In this document: positions 43,507 to 51,933 of the stretch, in pieces
How the letters are laid out: each line of letters opens with the position of its first letter
Numbering within the stretch: the first letter of the stretch is position 1
DNA from: Streptomyces sp. LX-29
GTDB taxonomy: Bacteria > Actinomycetota > Actinomycetes > Streptomycetales > Streptomycetaceae
Reading direction: 5' to 3'
Assembly (NCBI RefSeq): GCF_029541745.1
Contig: NZ_CP089746.1
Coordinates: 124,001-188,000 of the forward strand
Length of the DNA: 64,000 nt
Translations under genes and position numbers: made by a program
The notes under the pieces: model-generated
What the model was told of the DNA's origin: nothing
Seen by the model: the letters and a program-made list of their open reading frames with translations, nothing else
The model's database searches: none

Positions 43507-44142
43507 TCAGGGCACGGAGATCAGCAGGTGGACGGCGAGTGCGGTGATCAGGGTGCTGGAGGCCATGGCGGTGACGAGCCGCCCGCGGTCTCCGGTCAAC
43601 GCCCGGCCGAGCAGCGCTCCGCCACCGGCGAGCAGGAGTTGCCAGCTGGCGGATGCCGCGAAGGCCGCGACGACGAAGGCGGCTTGCTCCAGCGGGTTCG
43701 GATCCGCCGCGGTCTGGCCGCCGAGCACGAGCGCCGCGAAGTAGAGCACGGTCAGGGGGTTCGTCATCGTGATCCCCAGCAACCCCAGATAGGCCCGTGC
43801 GGGGCCGATACGGGCTGCCTCTGTCCGGGCCGCCGCCGTCCGGCGTTCGCGGTACCGGCTGATCGCGCCGGCACCGCTATGGACCGCCAGCGCGAAGAGC
43901 ACCACGGCCGAGGCATAGCGCAGAGGAAGGGTGATCGGCTCGATGACGTGGGTGAGCCCGGAGCCGCCGAGCACGGCGAACAGGGCATAGAGGCCGTCGG
44001 CCGTGGCGACACCCAGCGCGGCGGCGGCGCCGATCCTCCACGACGTCCGGGCCGTGAGGGCCACCAGATACGTCGCGACCGCCCCCACTGGAACGGCGAT
44101 GCCGTATCCGGCGAGGAGGCCCGCGACCAGGGCGGCGGTCAC
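43507..44142 (-). CDS. LysE/RhtB-family amino-acid exporter
   Basis: A 211-aa protein if started at GTG 44142; the frame remains open to 44337 but that part is Arg/Pro-rich and includes repeats, so I prefer the shorter start although its GGAGG is 17 bp away. Six helices; helix 1 L-L-A-G-Y-G-I-A-V-P-V-G-A-V-A matches LysE's G-P-G/P-x-G region. The segment T-M-T-N-P-L-T-V-L-Y-F corresponds to the family N-P-K/L stretch. It likely exports an amino acid or small base. Confidence 0.75.
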   Translation of the reverse strand: MTAALVAGLLAGYGIAVPVGAVATYLVALTARTSWRIGAAAALGVATADGLYALFAVLGGSGLTHVIEPITLPLRYASAVVLFALAVHSGAGAISRYRERRTAAARTEAARIGPARAYLGLLGITMTNPLTVLYFAALVLGGQTAADPNPLEQAAFVVAAFAASASWQLLLAGGGALLGRALTGDRGRLVTAMASSTLITALAVHLLISVP

Positions 44143-44325
44143 GAGCGCGCGGGCATCGGCCTCCGCGGTCGGCCGGGCTGCTGCTGGCCGCGCACCGATC
44201 GGTCGGCGGTGGTCGGCGGCAGGAAGGCGACGGTGGTGGTCATAGGCCGATCCTGTGGTGGCGCGGCACCCCAGGCAACTCGTTCTTCGAGGCGCCTGCC
44301 GAGCCGAAGCCCGTGCCGACCAGGC

Positions 44326-44393
44326 GGGCTCGGTCATCCCGGCAGCTCGATCATCTCCGCGGCTCGGTCATCTCGGCGGCTCGATCATCTCGC
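44326..44393 (+). repeat. 17-bp minisatellite, four units
   Basis: Four units of 17 bp begin at 44326, 44343, 44360 and 44377, each close to CGGCTCGRTCATCTCGG (R = A or G). The last overlaps the GlxA stop codon (44385-44387). Units differ at 1-5 positions. Confidence 0.75.
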
Positions 44394-45326
44394 GCCGGCC
44401 AGAAAGGTGCGTCGGTACGCCGCCGGTGACACACCGATCGATGTTTGCAGATGGTGCCGCAGGGACGCCGCGGTCGCGAAGCCGACCTCGCCCGCGATGC
44501 GGTCCACGGAAAGGTCGGTGGACTCCAGGAGCCGGCGTGCCCGGTGCAGACGTTGTCCGATGAGCCAACGGCCCGGGCTCGTACCGGTCTCCTCCTGGAA
44601 GCGACGGGCGAAGGTGCGCGCACTCATGCGCGCGTGGCCCGCGAGGTCGGCGAGGCTGAGCGGCTGGTCCAGGCGCGCCATGGCCCACTCGCGTGTCGCG
44701 GCGGTGCCGGCGGCGGACGGTTCGGGGACAGGCTGTTCGATGTACTGGGCCTGCCCGCCGTCGCGCCACGGCGGTACGACGCACCGGCGGGCCACGCTGT
44801 TGGCGACCTCACTCCCGTGGTCCTTGCGGATGAGGTGCAGGCAGACGTCCACTCCGGAGGCCGCCCCGGCGGAGGTGAGCACATCGCCGTCGTCGACGAA
44901 GAGCACCTTCGGGTCGAGCGCCACCCGCGGGAACATGCGGCGGAAGGTGTCGGCCAGGGCCCAGTGGGTGGTGGCGGGGCGTCCGTCGAGCAACCCGGCG
45001 GCCGCGAGGACGAAGGCGCCGGTGCAGATGGACACCAGGCGGGCGCCCGGCCGGATCTGTGCGAGCGCGTCGGTGACCGCCGCCGGGAGCTCGGCGCGGA
45101 TCAGGGACTTGGAGTACGGCGGGACGACGACCGTGTCGGCGGTGCGCAGGAGCTCCGTGCCGTGTTCGACGCTCACCGTGAAGTCGGAGTCGCTGCGCAC
45201 CGGACGGCCGTCGACCGTACAGGTAAGGACCTCATATCGGCCGTCCGCGGAGCCGAAGACCCGCTGCGGGATGCCGAGTTCGAAGGGGTAGAACCCGTCG
45301 AGCGCCAGGACGACCACACGATGCAT
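44385..45326 (-). CDS. GlxA-family regulator (DJ-1/PfpI domain plus AraC HTH)
   Basis: A 313-aa regulator. Residues 1-180: DJ-1/PfpI-like domain starting M-H-R-V-V-V-L-A-L-D-G-F-Y-P-F-E-L-G-I, with the nucleophile-elbow cysteine in V-S-I-C-T-G-A-F. Residues 210-310: two AraC HTHs (L-S-L-A-D-L-A-G-H-A-R-M-S and R-I-A-G-E-V-G-F-A-T-A-A). The cysteine may be non-catalytic and sense a ligand. Divergent from an NADP-dependent oxidoreductase 69 bp away, the likely target. Confidence 0.88.
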   Translation of the reverse strand: MHRVVVLALDGFYPFELGIPQRVFGSADGRYEVLTCTVDGRPVRSDSDFTVSVEHGTELLRTADTVVVPPYSKSLIRAELPAAVTDALAQIRPGARLVSICTGAFVLAAAGLLDGRPATTHWALADTFRRMFPRVALDPKVLFVDDGDVLTSAGAASGVDVCLHLIRKDHGSEVANSVARRCVVPPWRDGGQAQYIEQPVPEPSAAGTAATREWAMARLDQPLSLADLAGHARMSARTFARRFQEETGTSPGRWLIGQRLHRARRLLESTDLSVDRIAGEVGFATAASLRHHLQTSIGVSPAAYRRTFLAGAR

Positions 45327-45395
45327 GGCAGGATCCTAGCGAAGGTTGACCATCGTGCCATTGTCGGGGCGTTGCCAAGATCGCAGGCTGGAGGC

Positions 45396-46349
45396 ATGAG
45401 CGAACTCACCACCACCATGCGTGCCATCAGCCAGGATGTCCTCGGCGGACCCGAGGTCCTGAAGGAGGTCGAGCTGCCTGTTCCGACCCCGGGGCCGAAC
45501 GAGGTGCTCGTGCGGGTGCACGCGGCCGGGCTCAACCCGACCGACTGGAAGCACCGGGCCCTCAAGCTGCTTCTGGGCGAGCCCCCGTATGTCCTGGGCT
45601 GGGACGTCTCCGGCGTCGTCGAGGCGGTGGGGGTCGGGGTCACCCTGTTCAAGCCGGGGGACGAGGTCTTCGGGATGCTTCCCTTCCCGTACGGCGCCGG
45701 CTCCCACGCCGAGTACGTCACCGCTCCCGCGCGTGCCCTGGTGCGCAAGCCCTCTTCCATCGACCACGTCGCGGCGGGCGCCCTTCCGCTCGTGGGGCTC
45801 ACAGCCTGGCAGGCTCTCGTCGACACCGCCGATATCCAGGCCGGACAGCGCGTCCTCGTCCACGCCGCGGCCGGCGGCGTCGGGCACGTGGCCGTCCAGA
45901 TCGCCAAGGCACGTGGCGCGTACGTCATCGGCACGGCGAGCGCGGCGAAGCACGACTACCTGCGCGACCTGGGCGCGGACGAGGTCATCGACTACCACAC
46001 CACGGACGTCGCGGAGACGGTGCGCGACGTCGACGTCGTCCTGGACGCCCTCGGCGGCGAGACCCGCCTCCGCTCCCTGCGTACGCTCCGCCCCGGCGGC
46101 CTGCTCGTCTCGATCCTCCCCCACGGCGCGGAGGGACTCTCCGAGGAGGCCGACAGGCTCGGTGTCCGCGTGGAGCTCCTGCTCGTCGAGGCCGACCACG
46201 CGGGCATGACGGCCATCGCCGACCTCGTCGAGAGCGGCAGGCTCCGGCCGACCGTCGCGGGCACCTTCCCGCTCGCCGAGGCCGCCACGGCCCACGCGCT
46301 GGGCGAGACCGGACGCACCACGGGCAAACTGGTCCTCGTCGTCCGCTGA
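45396..46349 (+). CDS. NADP-dependent oxidoreductase, MDR quinone/enone type
   Basis: A 317-aa medium-chain reductase preceded by GGAGG. GroES-like domain with G-L-N-P-T-D-W-K-H-R (no zinc ligands), then the nucleotide domain V-L-V-H-A-A-A-G-G-V-G-H-V-A-V-Q and the D-A-L-G-G-E strand. It is probably a quinone or enone reductase. The next gene upstream (GlxA) is divergent; the 69-bp gap contains G-rich sequence but no clear dyad was found. Confidence 0.87.
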   Translation: MSELTTTMRAISQDVLGGPEVLKEVELPVPTPGPNEVLVRVHAAGLNPTDWKHRALKLLLGEPPYVLGWDVSGVVEAVGVGVTLFKPGDEVFGMLPFPYGAGSHAEYVTAPARALVRKPSSIDHVAAGALPLVGLTAWQALVDTADIQAGQRVLVHAAAGGVGHVAVQIAKARGAYVIGTASAAKHDYLRDLGADEVIDYHTTDVAETVRDVDVVLDALGGETRLRSLRTLRPGGLLVSILPHGAEGLSEEADRLGVRVELLLVEADHAGMTAIADLVESGRLRPTVAGTFPLAEAATAHALGETGRTTGKLVLVVR

Positions 46350-46488
46350 GGGGGCCTCAGACGGACGGGACCATCGGACGGGGCCGCGACCTGCGGGACG
46401 GGCCGGGACCAGGTCGGTGAAGGGCGCACCGGGTGTTCATCGTCGTCGCCTCGACCCGACCCTGGCCCCGTTGGTGATCCGCGACTGG

Positions 46489-47262
46489 TTAGCCTTCCGA
46501 GCCGGTAGCCGACGGCGGTACCTCGACGACGAAGAACAGGAAGCAGGTTTTACTCGAAAGGTCGTGGAAGCCGTCGGGGAACAGCTCACGGGCGGCCGGG
46601 TCGGGCTGCGGCTCGCTGATGACGGAAAGACGGAAGCCGGCGGTGGTGAAGGCATCGATCATCGCGTGCAACGGCCTGCGCCAGAACCTCATCGGGGCGG
46701 ACTGCCCGTCGAACGTCCAGTCGAAGCTATAGCTGGTGGTCGCGAAGTAGTCAGGCCGAGGATCCTGGATCGTGTAGGCCACGAAGGGGTGGTCCACGGA
46801 GGCGATCAGCCGGCCGCCGGGCCTGATCACTCGCCGTATCTCGGCCAGCGTCGGTCCCCAGTCCTCCAGGTAGTGCAGCACCAGCGACGCGACCACGTCG
46901 TCGAACGCGCCGTCGGCGAACGGCAGACGGTCGCGCAGGTCGACCACGTGGAGGGCCACGTCGTCGCCCAGCCGCCGCCTGGCCAACGCGAGCATCCCGG
47001 CGCTGGCGTCGATGCCGGTGACGACCGCACCGCGGTCGCGCAGTGCGGCGGTCAGGGGGCCCGCGCCGCAACCGGCGTCCAGGATCCGACGGCCGGCCAC
47101 GTCTCCGGCGAGGGCCACCATCGCGGGGCGCTCGTAGTACGCGTTCACGAGGTTGTTCTCGTTCTCCGCCGCGTACGCCTCGGCGAAACTGTCGTAGTCG
47201 TTCACCTGGTCCCGATCCGCGGACCGGGCGAAGCTCTCGGGCACATCGGTTACTTGGTCCAT
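46489..47262 (-). CDS. Class I SAM-dependent methyltransferase
   Basis: A 257-aa enzyme. Motif I: I-L-D-A-G-C-G-A-G-P-L; acidic strand V-T-G-I-D-A-S-A-G-M-L; motif IV-like V-V-A-S-L-V-L-H-Y; post-motif I-R-P-G-G-R-L-I-A-S-V. Close to the UbiE/methyltransferase_11 group of small-molecule methylases. Substrate unknown. It lies alone between the oxidoreductase and a transposase scar. Confidence 0.85.
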   Translation of the reverse strand: MDQVTDVPESFARSADRDQVNDYDSFAEAYAAENENNLVNAYYERPAMVALAGDVAGRRILDAGCGAGPLTAALRDRGAVVTGIDASAGMLALARRRLGDDVALHVVDLRDRLPFADGAFDDVVASLVLHYLEDWGPTLAEIRRVIRPGGRLIASVDHPFVAYTIQDPRPDYFATTSYSFDWTFDGQSAPMRFWRRPLHAMIDAFTTAGFRLSVISEPQPDPAARELFPDGFHDLSSKTCFLFFVVEVPPSATGSEG

Positions 47263-47368
47263 CGTCGCAGCCTAGGGCCGGCGCGATGGGTCCGCGTGAC
47301 CGACTTACGCTGCGATCGTCCCTGAGCGCCGCGGCCGGCGAGCCCACCGCCAGAACCGCGGCAGTCAA

Positions 47369-47548
47369 GGCGGTCGGCCCACCGGCTTCGACCCGTCGCG
47401 CTACGTCCGCGGGAACGAGGTCAAGCGGACAATCAATCAGCTCAGGGGCTTCCGGGCCGTGGCAACCCGCTTCGACAAGCGGGCCTACATCTCTCACGGC
47501 ACCGTGACCGTAGCCGCGGTCCGGGTCCGGGTCCGGCTCCGCTCGTGA
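47369..47548 (+). pseudogene. C-terminal fragment of an IS5-family transposase
   Basis: A 59-codon plus-strand frame reads G-G-R-P-T-G-F-D-P-S-R-Y, then E-V-K-R-T-I-N-Q-L-R-G-F-R-A-V-A-T-R-F-D-K. This aligns with the end of the IS5-family enzyme (E-R-C-I-N-R-L-K-Q-W-R-G-I-A-T-R-Y-E-K), including the Y-(2)-R spacing around the last acid, but the catalytic E is a K here. Neither start nor inverted repeat is present. Confidence 0.7.
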
Positions 47549-47573
47549 CTCGCCGGACAGTCCTCGGTCGACG

Positions 47574-48119
47574 CTACGAGGTCTCCCCCGCCACTCGGGC
47601 GAGTACCGCCTCGCGCAGGACGGCGAGGTCCACCTCCAGGGTCCTCAGCACATCGAGACCGCGGCCTTCTCCTGCTGCCAACAAGCCGAGCAGGATGTGT
47701 TCGGTGCCGAACTCCTGGTGGCCCAGCGCTTGCGCCTCGCGCAGGGTTTGCTCCAGGGCCTTCTTGGCGTCCGGGGTGTAGGCAGGCCGCGGGTACTGGA
47801 AGGCGCCGGGGCCGAACGTCTCGTCGGCTCGGCGCTGGATCTCCTCCACGTCGATGCCGATGGACGACAGCGCGTCCTTCGCGGGCTGTCCGCCGGCGGC
47901 GACGATTCCGGCGGCCTCCAGGATCCGCACGGTCTCCTCCCTGGCCCGCGCCAACTCGACGCCCTGCTCGCGCAGTACGTGCCGGGCCGTGCTCCGGTCG
48001 GCGCCGAGCAGGCCGAGCAGGATGTGCTCCGTACCGATGAAGTCGTGTCCGAGGGCGATCGCCTCATCCTGGGACAGCACCACAGCGCGCCTCGCGCGGT
48101 CGGTGAATAACTCGAACAC
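47574..48119 (-). CDS. Clp N-domain protein (ClpC/ClpA adaptor-like)
   Basis: A 181-aa protein with two Clp N-terminal repeats: M-F-E-L-F-T-D-R-A-R-R-A-V-V-L-S-Q-D-E-A, G-T-E-H-I-L-L-G-L-L (residues 29-38), and again F-G-T-E-H-I-L-L-G-L-L (residues about 136-146). No AAA+ module, so it is not a chaperone by itself. Proteins of this kind may dock substrates onto ClpC or serve as sensors. Immediately follows the small HTH gene. Confidence 0.85.
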   Translation of the reverse strand: MFELFTDRARRAVVLSQDEAIALGHDFIGTEHILLGLLGADRSTARHVLREQGVELARAREETVRILEAAGIVAAGGQPAKDALSSIGIDVEEIQRRADETFGPGAFQYPRPAYTPDAKKALEQTLREAQALGHQEFGTEHILLGLLAAGEGRGLDVLRTLEVDLAVLREAVLARVAGETS

Positions 48120-48121
48120 CT

Positions 48122-48364
48122 CTACTCCTCCTTGCCCGTGGCTTTGCGCCTGCTCGCGTGCTTCTCATGCACCGACTGTCTGCTGACGTCCAGTGACGTG
48201 GCGATGCTCTGCCACGACCAGCCCTGATCGCGGGCGTTGTCGACGTGAACCCGCTCAAGCTCTTCCAGGAGACGGCGCAGCGCGACGACGGCCTGCAGTC
48301 CCACAGCAGGGTCCTTGTTGGTGACCTGGCCGGCCAGCGAGGCCGGCGTGTCCTCAGCTCCCAT
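48122..48364 (-). CDS. Small helix-turn-helix protein paired with the Clp N protein
   Basis: An 80-aa protein. N-terminal helix V-G-L-Q-A-V-V-A-L-R-R-L-L-E-E-L, then an HTH (W-S-W-Q-S-I-A-T-S-L-D-V-S-R-Q-S-V-H-E-K-H) and a basic tail. The stop (48122) is 2 bp from the Clp N-domain start (48119), indicating a translationally coupled pair. The ATG at 48364 abuts an operator dyad, so autoregulation is likely. Confidence 0.82.
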   Translation of the reverse strand: MGAEDTPASLAGQVTNKDPAVGLQAVVALRRLLEELERVHVDNARDQGWSWQSIATSLDVSRQSVHEKHASRRKATGKEE

Positions 48365-48368
48365 GCAT

Positions 48369-48412
48369 GTCAGGTTTCCCTGACGGCATAACAGATGTCA
48401 AGGAATCCTGAC
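48369..48412 (-). promoter_or_regulatory. Double operator GTCAGG-N4-CCTGAC
   Basis: Two dyads: GTCAGG-TTTC-CCTGAC (48369-48384, perfect) and GTCAAG-GAAT-CCTGAC (48397-48412, one mismatch). The first ends 5 bp from the HTH start codon. A TTGACA -35 box lies inside the second (48401-48396 on the minus strand). The pair spacing is 28 bp. Confidence 0.65.
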
Positions 48413-48460
48413 AATGGCCGGCTACCGGATCACCCGACCCCGCGATGCCGCTCGTCGACA

Positions 48461-49057
48461 TCAGGACGCGTGAGGTCGCTGGAGTCCTTGAAGGAGGAGG
48501 GCGATCAGGCGTCGGGGGTCGTAGCGGGGGTCGTTGTCGTATCCGATGCAGAGGTTGCCGATGCCGCGCATCAGCTCGTATGGCCGCGTGCCGGGCCTGA
48601 TGTCGCCGGACTCGACCGCGGCGTCGAGCAGTTGGGCACAGACGGGCAGCAGGCGGTCGAGGAAGTAGGCGTGCAGCGCGGCGAAGCGCTCGTCGTCGGA
48701 CTGCAGGGCGTCGGCGAGTCCGTGTTTGGTGGCGAGGAAGTCGACGAAGAGGTCGATCCACTGGCGCAGTGCCTCGAGTGGGGAGTCGGCACTGGCCAGC
48801 AGATTCGGGCCGGCCTCCGCGCACGCCTCGATCTGGTGGTGGTAGACGGCGGTGACGAGATCCGCCCGGGTCGGGAAGTGGCGGTAGATCGTGGCCATCC
48901 CGACGCCCGCCCGGGTCGCGATCTGGCGGATCGGCGCGTCGACGCCGGAGGTGACGAAGACCTCGGCGGCGGCGGTGAGTACCGTCTGCCGGTTGCGCTG
49001 GGCGTCGGCCCGCTTGCTTCGGGACGGCGACTGCCCTGCGGGGCCCTCGGCGGCCAT
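48461..49057 (-). CDS. TetR-family repressor
   Basis: A 198-aa regulator; ATG 49057 follows AAGGAG. HTH: V-L-T-A-A-A-E-V-F-V-T-S-G-V-D, I-R-Q-I-A-T-R-A-G-V-G-M-A-T-I-Y-R-H-F. The ligand-binding domain is helical and Leu-rich. Divergent from an alpha/beta hydrolase across two 13-bp dyads, so it probably represses both. Confidence 0.9.
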   Translation of the reverse strand: MAAEGPAGQSPSRSKRADAQRNRQTVLTAAAEVFVTSGVDAPIRQIATRAGVGMATIYRHFPTRADLVTAVYHHQIEACAEAGPNLLASADSPLEALRQWIDLFVDFLATKHGLADALQSDDERFAALHAYFLDRLLPVCAQLLDAAVESGDIRPGTRPYELMRGIGNLCIGYDNDPRYDPRRLIALLLQGLQRPHAS

Positions 49058-49084
49058 CTCGTTCTCCTTCGACACCACTTGACA

Positions 49085-49129
49085 AAACGGAGCGCTGCTC
49101 CAGATATTAAGTGGAGCAGTGTTCCGTTT
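49085..49129. promoter_or_regulatory. TetR operator pair, nested dyads
   Basis: A large inverted repeat of 17 bp (49085-49101 with 49113-49129, 15 paired). Each arm is itself a dyad: GGAGC-GCT-GCTCC (49089-49101) and GGAGC-AGT-GTTCC (49113-49125). Centres lie 24 bp apart. It sits between the TetR and hydrolase starts. Confidence 0.75.
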
Positions 49130-49226
49130 CAGCTTAGCCGACAACGGGACGCTCCCGACCGTCCTGTCCGCCCGCCGGTCGCAGGAGACCGGCGGGCGGC
49201 AGACGCCACCGAAGGGGAACCCACAC

Positions 49227-50192
49227 GTGAGCACATCCACCGCCGCCAGCGTCGACGCCTGGGGCACGCCCGTCCCGGTCCTGTCCTTCAGCCCCGTAGT
49301 CCTCTCCGTGCCCACACGTCCCGTGGACCTCCAGATGCGCGTCTCCGCACCCGCGACCGGAGCCGACCTCCCCGTCATCCTCCTCTCCCACGGTCACGGC
49401 CCCTCGAACAACCTCTCCTCGCTCAACGGCTACGCGCCGCTCGCCGACTTCTGGGCCGCCCATGGATTCGTCGTCGTCCAGCCCACCCACCTCACCTCCA
49501 GGACACTGAGCCACCTGGTCGCCGACGCACCCGGCGCACCCGACTTCTGGCGCTCCCGCGCCGAGGACATGACCCACATCCTCGACCGGCTCGACATGAT
49601 CGAGAGCACCGTGCCGCAGCTCGCGGGACGGATCGACCACACCAAGGTCGCCCTCGTCGGGCACTCGCTCGGCGGCTTCACCGCCGCCCTGCTGCTGGGC
49701 GCCGGGCTCACCGACCCCGACACCGGGAACGTGGTGCACCTCGTCGAGCCCCGGATCAAGGCCGGCGTACTGCTCGCCGCACCCGGTAGGGGCGGCGACG
49801 CCCTCAACGGGCCCATGGCCGAGCAGTGGCCGATCATCGGCGCCGTCGACTTCTCCACCATGACCACGCCCGCGCTCGTCGTCGCCGGTGACAAGGACGA
49901 CTCCCGGCACTTCACGGACATGGGACCGGACTGGCACGCCGATCCCTACACCCTCGCCCCCGGACCCAAGACCCTGCTCACCCTGTTCGACGCGGAGCAC
50001 GGACTCGGCGGGATCGCCGGGTACGACGCCGCCGAGACCACCGACGAGAACCCCGGGCGAGTCGCCGCCCTCGCCCGGCTCACCGCGGCCTACCTGCGCA
50101 CCCGGCTTCACCCCGGCGCCCCCGCGTGGCAGGCCGCGTGCGAGGCACTGACGACCGGCCCTGACCCGGTAGGACGAGTCGAATCCAAGTAA
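49227..50192 (+). CDS. Alpha/beta hydrolase (chlorophyllase/PAF-AH-like)
   Basis: A 321-aa cytosolic hydrolase. GTG 49227 is preceded by GAAGGGGAA. Oxyanion region I-L-L-S-H-G-H-G, nucleophile elbow V-A-L-V-G-H-S-L-G-G-F-T, acid in V-A-G-D-K-D-D, and His in D-A-E-H-G-L-G. No signal peptide. The early P-V-L-S-F-S-P-V-V-L region and large cap fit chlorophyllase-like esterases. Target of the divergent TetR. Confidence 0.84.
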   Translation: MSTSTAASVDAWGTPVPVLSFSPVVLSVPTRPVDLQMRVSAPATGADLPVILLSHGHGPSNNLSSLNGYAPLADFWAAHGFVVVQPTHLTSRTLSHLVADAPGAPDFWRSRAEDMTHILDRLDMIESTVPQLAGRIDHTKVALVGHSLGGFTAALLLGAGLTDPDTGNVVHLVEPRIKAGVLLAAPGRGGDALNGPMAEQWPIIGAVDFSTMTTPALVVAGDKDDSRHFTDMGPDWHADPYTLAPGPKTLLTLFDAEHGLGGIAGYDAAETTDENPGRVAALARLTAAYLRTRLHPGAPAWQAACEALTTGPDPVGRVESK

Positions 50193-50385
50193 GCCCCCCG
50201 CGGCCGTGCCCCTCATCGGGCTCGGTCGGGCGACCGGCCAGAACCCGCGCGATCAGGACCGTCCGCCGTGAGAGGTCAGCCGGGCATGACGGTCGGAAAC
50301 TGCTCGTGCCTGTTCACCGGCATGCGGCCGGGGCCCGCGACAGGGCCCCGGCCTGGGAACCGGGCGATCGAGAGCTCCCAGGGCA
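50193..50385. other. Intergenic
   Basis: No gene is supported. The region separates the hydrolase from fragment debris (50386-50740). Confidence 0.4.
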
Positions 50386-50572
50386 TCACGGTTCGATCGT
50401 CCAGCGCTGATATGCCTGGTCGGTGCAGACACTGATCTCCACGTCGCCGCCCTCCCAGGGCGGGGGCGTCAGGCACCGGTGCGTGGCCTCGTTGCGCAGG
50501 CGGACGGAACCGTCATAGTGGTCCGCGCCGCGCCCCTCGGGAATGCCCGCGTTGAACCGGGGCGTGGTTCGA
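50386..50572 (-). pseudogene. C-terminal ricin-type lectin fragment
   Basis: The minus-strand reading ends D-G-S-V-R-L-R-N-E-A-T-H-R-C-L-T, then D-V-E-I-S-V-C-T-D-Q-A-Y-Q-R-W-T-I-E-P-stop. The Q-R-W motif (QxW) and the R-L-R-N-x-x-T-x-x-C-L pattern match the last repeat of a ricin-B beta-trefoil. No upstream part of the protein is in frame, so this is a stub. Confidence 0.5.
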
Positions 50573-50740
50573 TGCGTACCCGCTGCGGCTGGCCGACGTC
50601 GAGGGCCAGCGCATCCTGTGGGAGCGCGCCGCTCGGAACCTGCGCTGGCTCGCGGTGCGCGCGTCCGTGCCCTGGCAAGAGGCCCCGAACAGCGCCGCGG
50701 ACGGGCCGGTGACCCCTCCCGTGACGGCGCGGCGGAGGAC
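50554..50740 (+). pseudogene. Unassigned coding fragment opposite the lectin stub
   Basis: After a TGA at 50551 the plus strand reads W-F-D-A-Y-P-L-R-L-A-D-V-E-G-Q-R-I-L-W-E-R, then R-W-L-A-V-R-A-S-V-P-W-Q-E-A-P and a Pro/Arg-rich decay. It has good coding character but no start and no known family. It overlaps the antisense end of the lectin stub. Confidence 0.35.
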
Positions 50741-50777
50741 ATCCGCGCCTTCGATCGGTGCGGCCTGCCGCCGCTCC

Positions 50778-51908
50778 TCACCGGCCTCCGCGGCACTCGT
50801 CGACCGCCTGGGCGATCATCCGGTACAGCTCGACGCCCAGGTCCTTGCCGGCCAAGCGGAAGAGTTCGGGATAGAAGCCGGGAAAGGTGTTCTCGTCGAC
50901 GATGACCGGCAGGCCCTGGTGAAGGATCATGTCGAAACCGATGATCTGCGCCCCCATCACGTTCTGAGCCCGCGAAGCCAGCTCCGCGTGGGCGGCCGGC
51001 ACCTCGCACAGATCGACCTCGCCCCCCTCCCCGGCCAGGTCGTAGACCTTCGCCGCGCCGCCTCGCATCGCCGCCCAGCGCGAGGGCCGCTTGCGGTAGC
51101 CGTACATGATCTCGCCGCCCACCATCGCCACCGACACCCACTCGGCGAGGTCGTTGTCGTAGAACCGCTCCAGCAGCAGCGTCCCGTCGCCGACCCCCGG
51201 AGCGGTCGCGGCCAGGTAGCCGACAGCGTCCCGCAACGTGGCGAAATCCTCGATGAGCAGCACCCCCCGCCCGAAGTAGCCGAAGCGGGGTTTGAGCAGG
51301 GCGCGGCCCCACTCCGCGAGGACCGGCTCGGCCGCGCCCACGTTGTCCTGGTCCAACAGGACGGTGTCCGGTACGCGTACTCCGGCACGGTGCAGCAGCA
51401 GGTGGGCGCGGAACTTGTCGAGGCCGACGGCGAACATGTCGGGGTCGGCGACGACCCGGGTGTCCTGGCTGAGGGTCCGTAGCGCTTCGAGGTGATAGCT
51501 GCCGGGCCTGCGGTCGATCTGCGCGTGCCACACGTACAGGTCCAGCTCGTTGAGACAGATCTCGCCGTGGTGCACCCGACCGCCACGGATGCAGGTGCGG
51601 TCGATGTTCAACCCGTGGAAGAACTCCACATCCGCCATGTCGGCGAGGAGGTCGAGACATCGGTCCCGGGCTTCCGCTGGGACGGCGGCGCTGCGCGGCA
51701 GCCGCCGCACGGCCTCGGAGGTCCCGACGGGCCCACTGGCCAAATAGGTCCCCACCCGCAGCCCTCGAGCGACCATCGATTCCTCCACAGCTGTGCCGTA
51801 ACAGACAGGGAGGGAGATCTCCTCCCCTGTCCACTCTCGGAGGGAACGGGGGTCCAGTCGACCGACCGCGCCGGACAGTCCCGGACGAAACGGTGCATTG
51901 ATCGCCAC
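50778..51908 (-). CDS. ATP-grasp ligase-like protein
   Basis: A 376-aa protein; GTG 51908 follows GAGGGG. Central and C-terminal ATP-grasp fold: L-L-K-P-R-F-G-Y-F-G-R-G (phosphate-binding loop), E-R-F-Y-D-N-D-L-A-E-W-V-S-V, and G-F-D-M-I with V-I-V-D-E-N-T-F-P-G-F-Y as the metal-binding E-x-N. It resembles the RimK/glutathione synthetase side of the superfamily, which joins an amino acid or peptide to a carboxylate using ATP. The N-terminal 150 aa are a separate domain of unknown role. Follows the NACHT gene by 25 bp. Confidence 0.82.
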   Translation of the reverse strand: MAINAPFRPGLSGAVGRLDPRSLREWTGEEISLPVCYGTAVEESMVARGLRVGTYLASGPVGTSEAVRRLPRSAAVPAEARDRCLDLLADMADVEFFHGLNIDRTCIRGGRVHHGEICLNELDLYVWHAQIDRRPGSYHLEALRTLSQDTRVVADPDMFAVGLDKFRAHLLLHRAGVRVPDTVLLDQDNVGAAEPVLAEWGRALLKPRFGYFGRGVLLIEDFATLRDAVGYLAATAPGVGDGTLLLERFYDNDLAEWVSVAMVGGEIMYGYRKRPSRWAAMRGGAAKVYDLAGEGGEVDLCEVPAAHAELASRAQNVMGAQIIGFDMILHQGLPVIVDENTFPGFYPELFRLAGKDLGVELYRMIAQAVDECRGGR

Positions 51909-51933
51909 GATCCGCCCCTCGGCTGCCGTGTGC

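Noticed and set aside
42820..45291. 823-aa plus-strand open frame across LysE and GlxA
   Set aside because: Arg/Gly/Pro-rich, no motifs; it is the shadow of the minus-strand LysE and GlxA genes.
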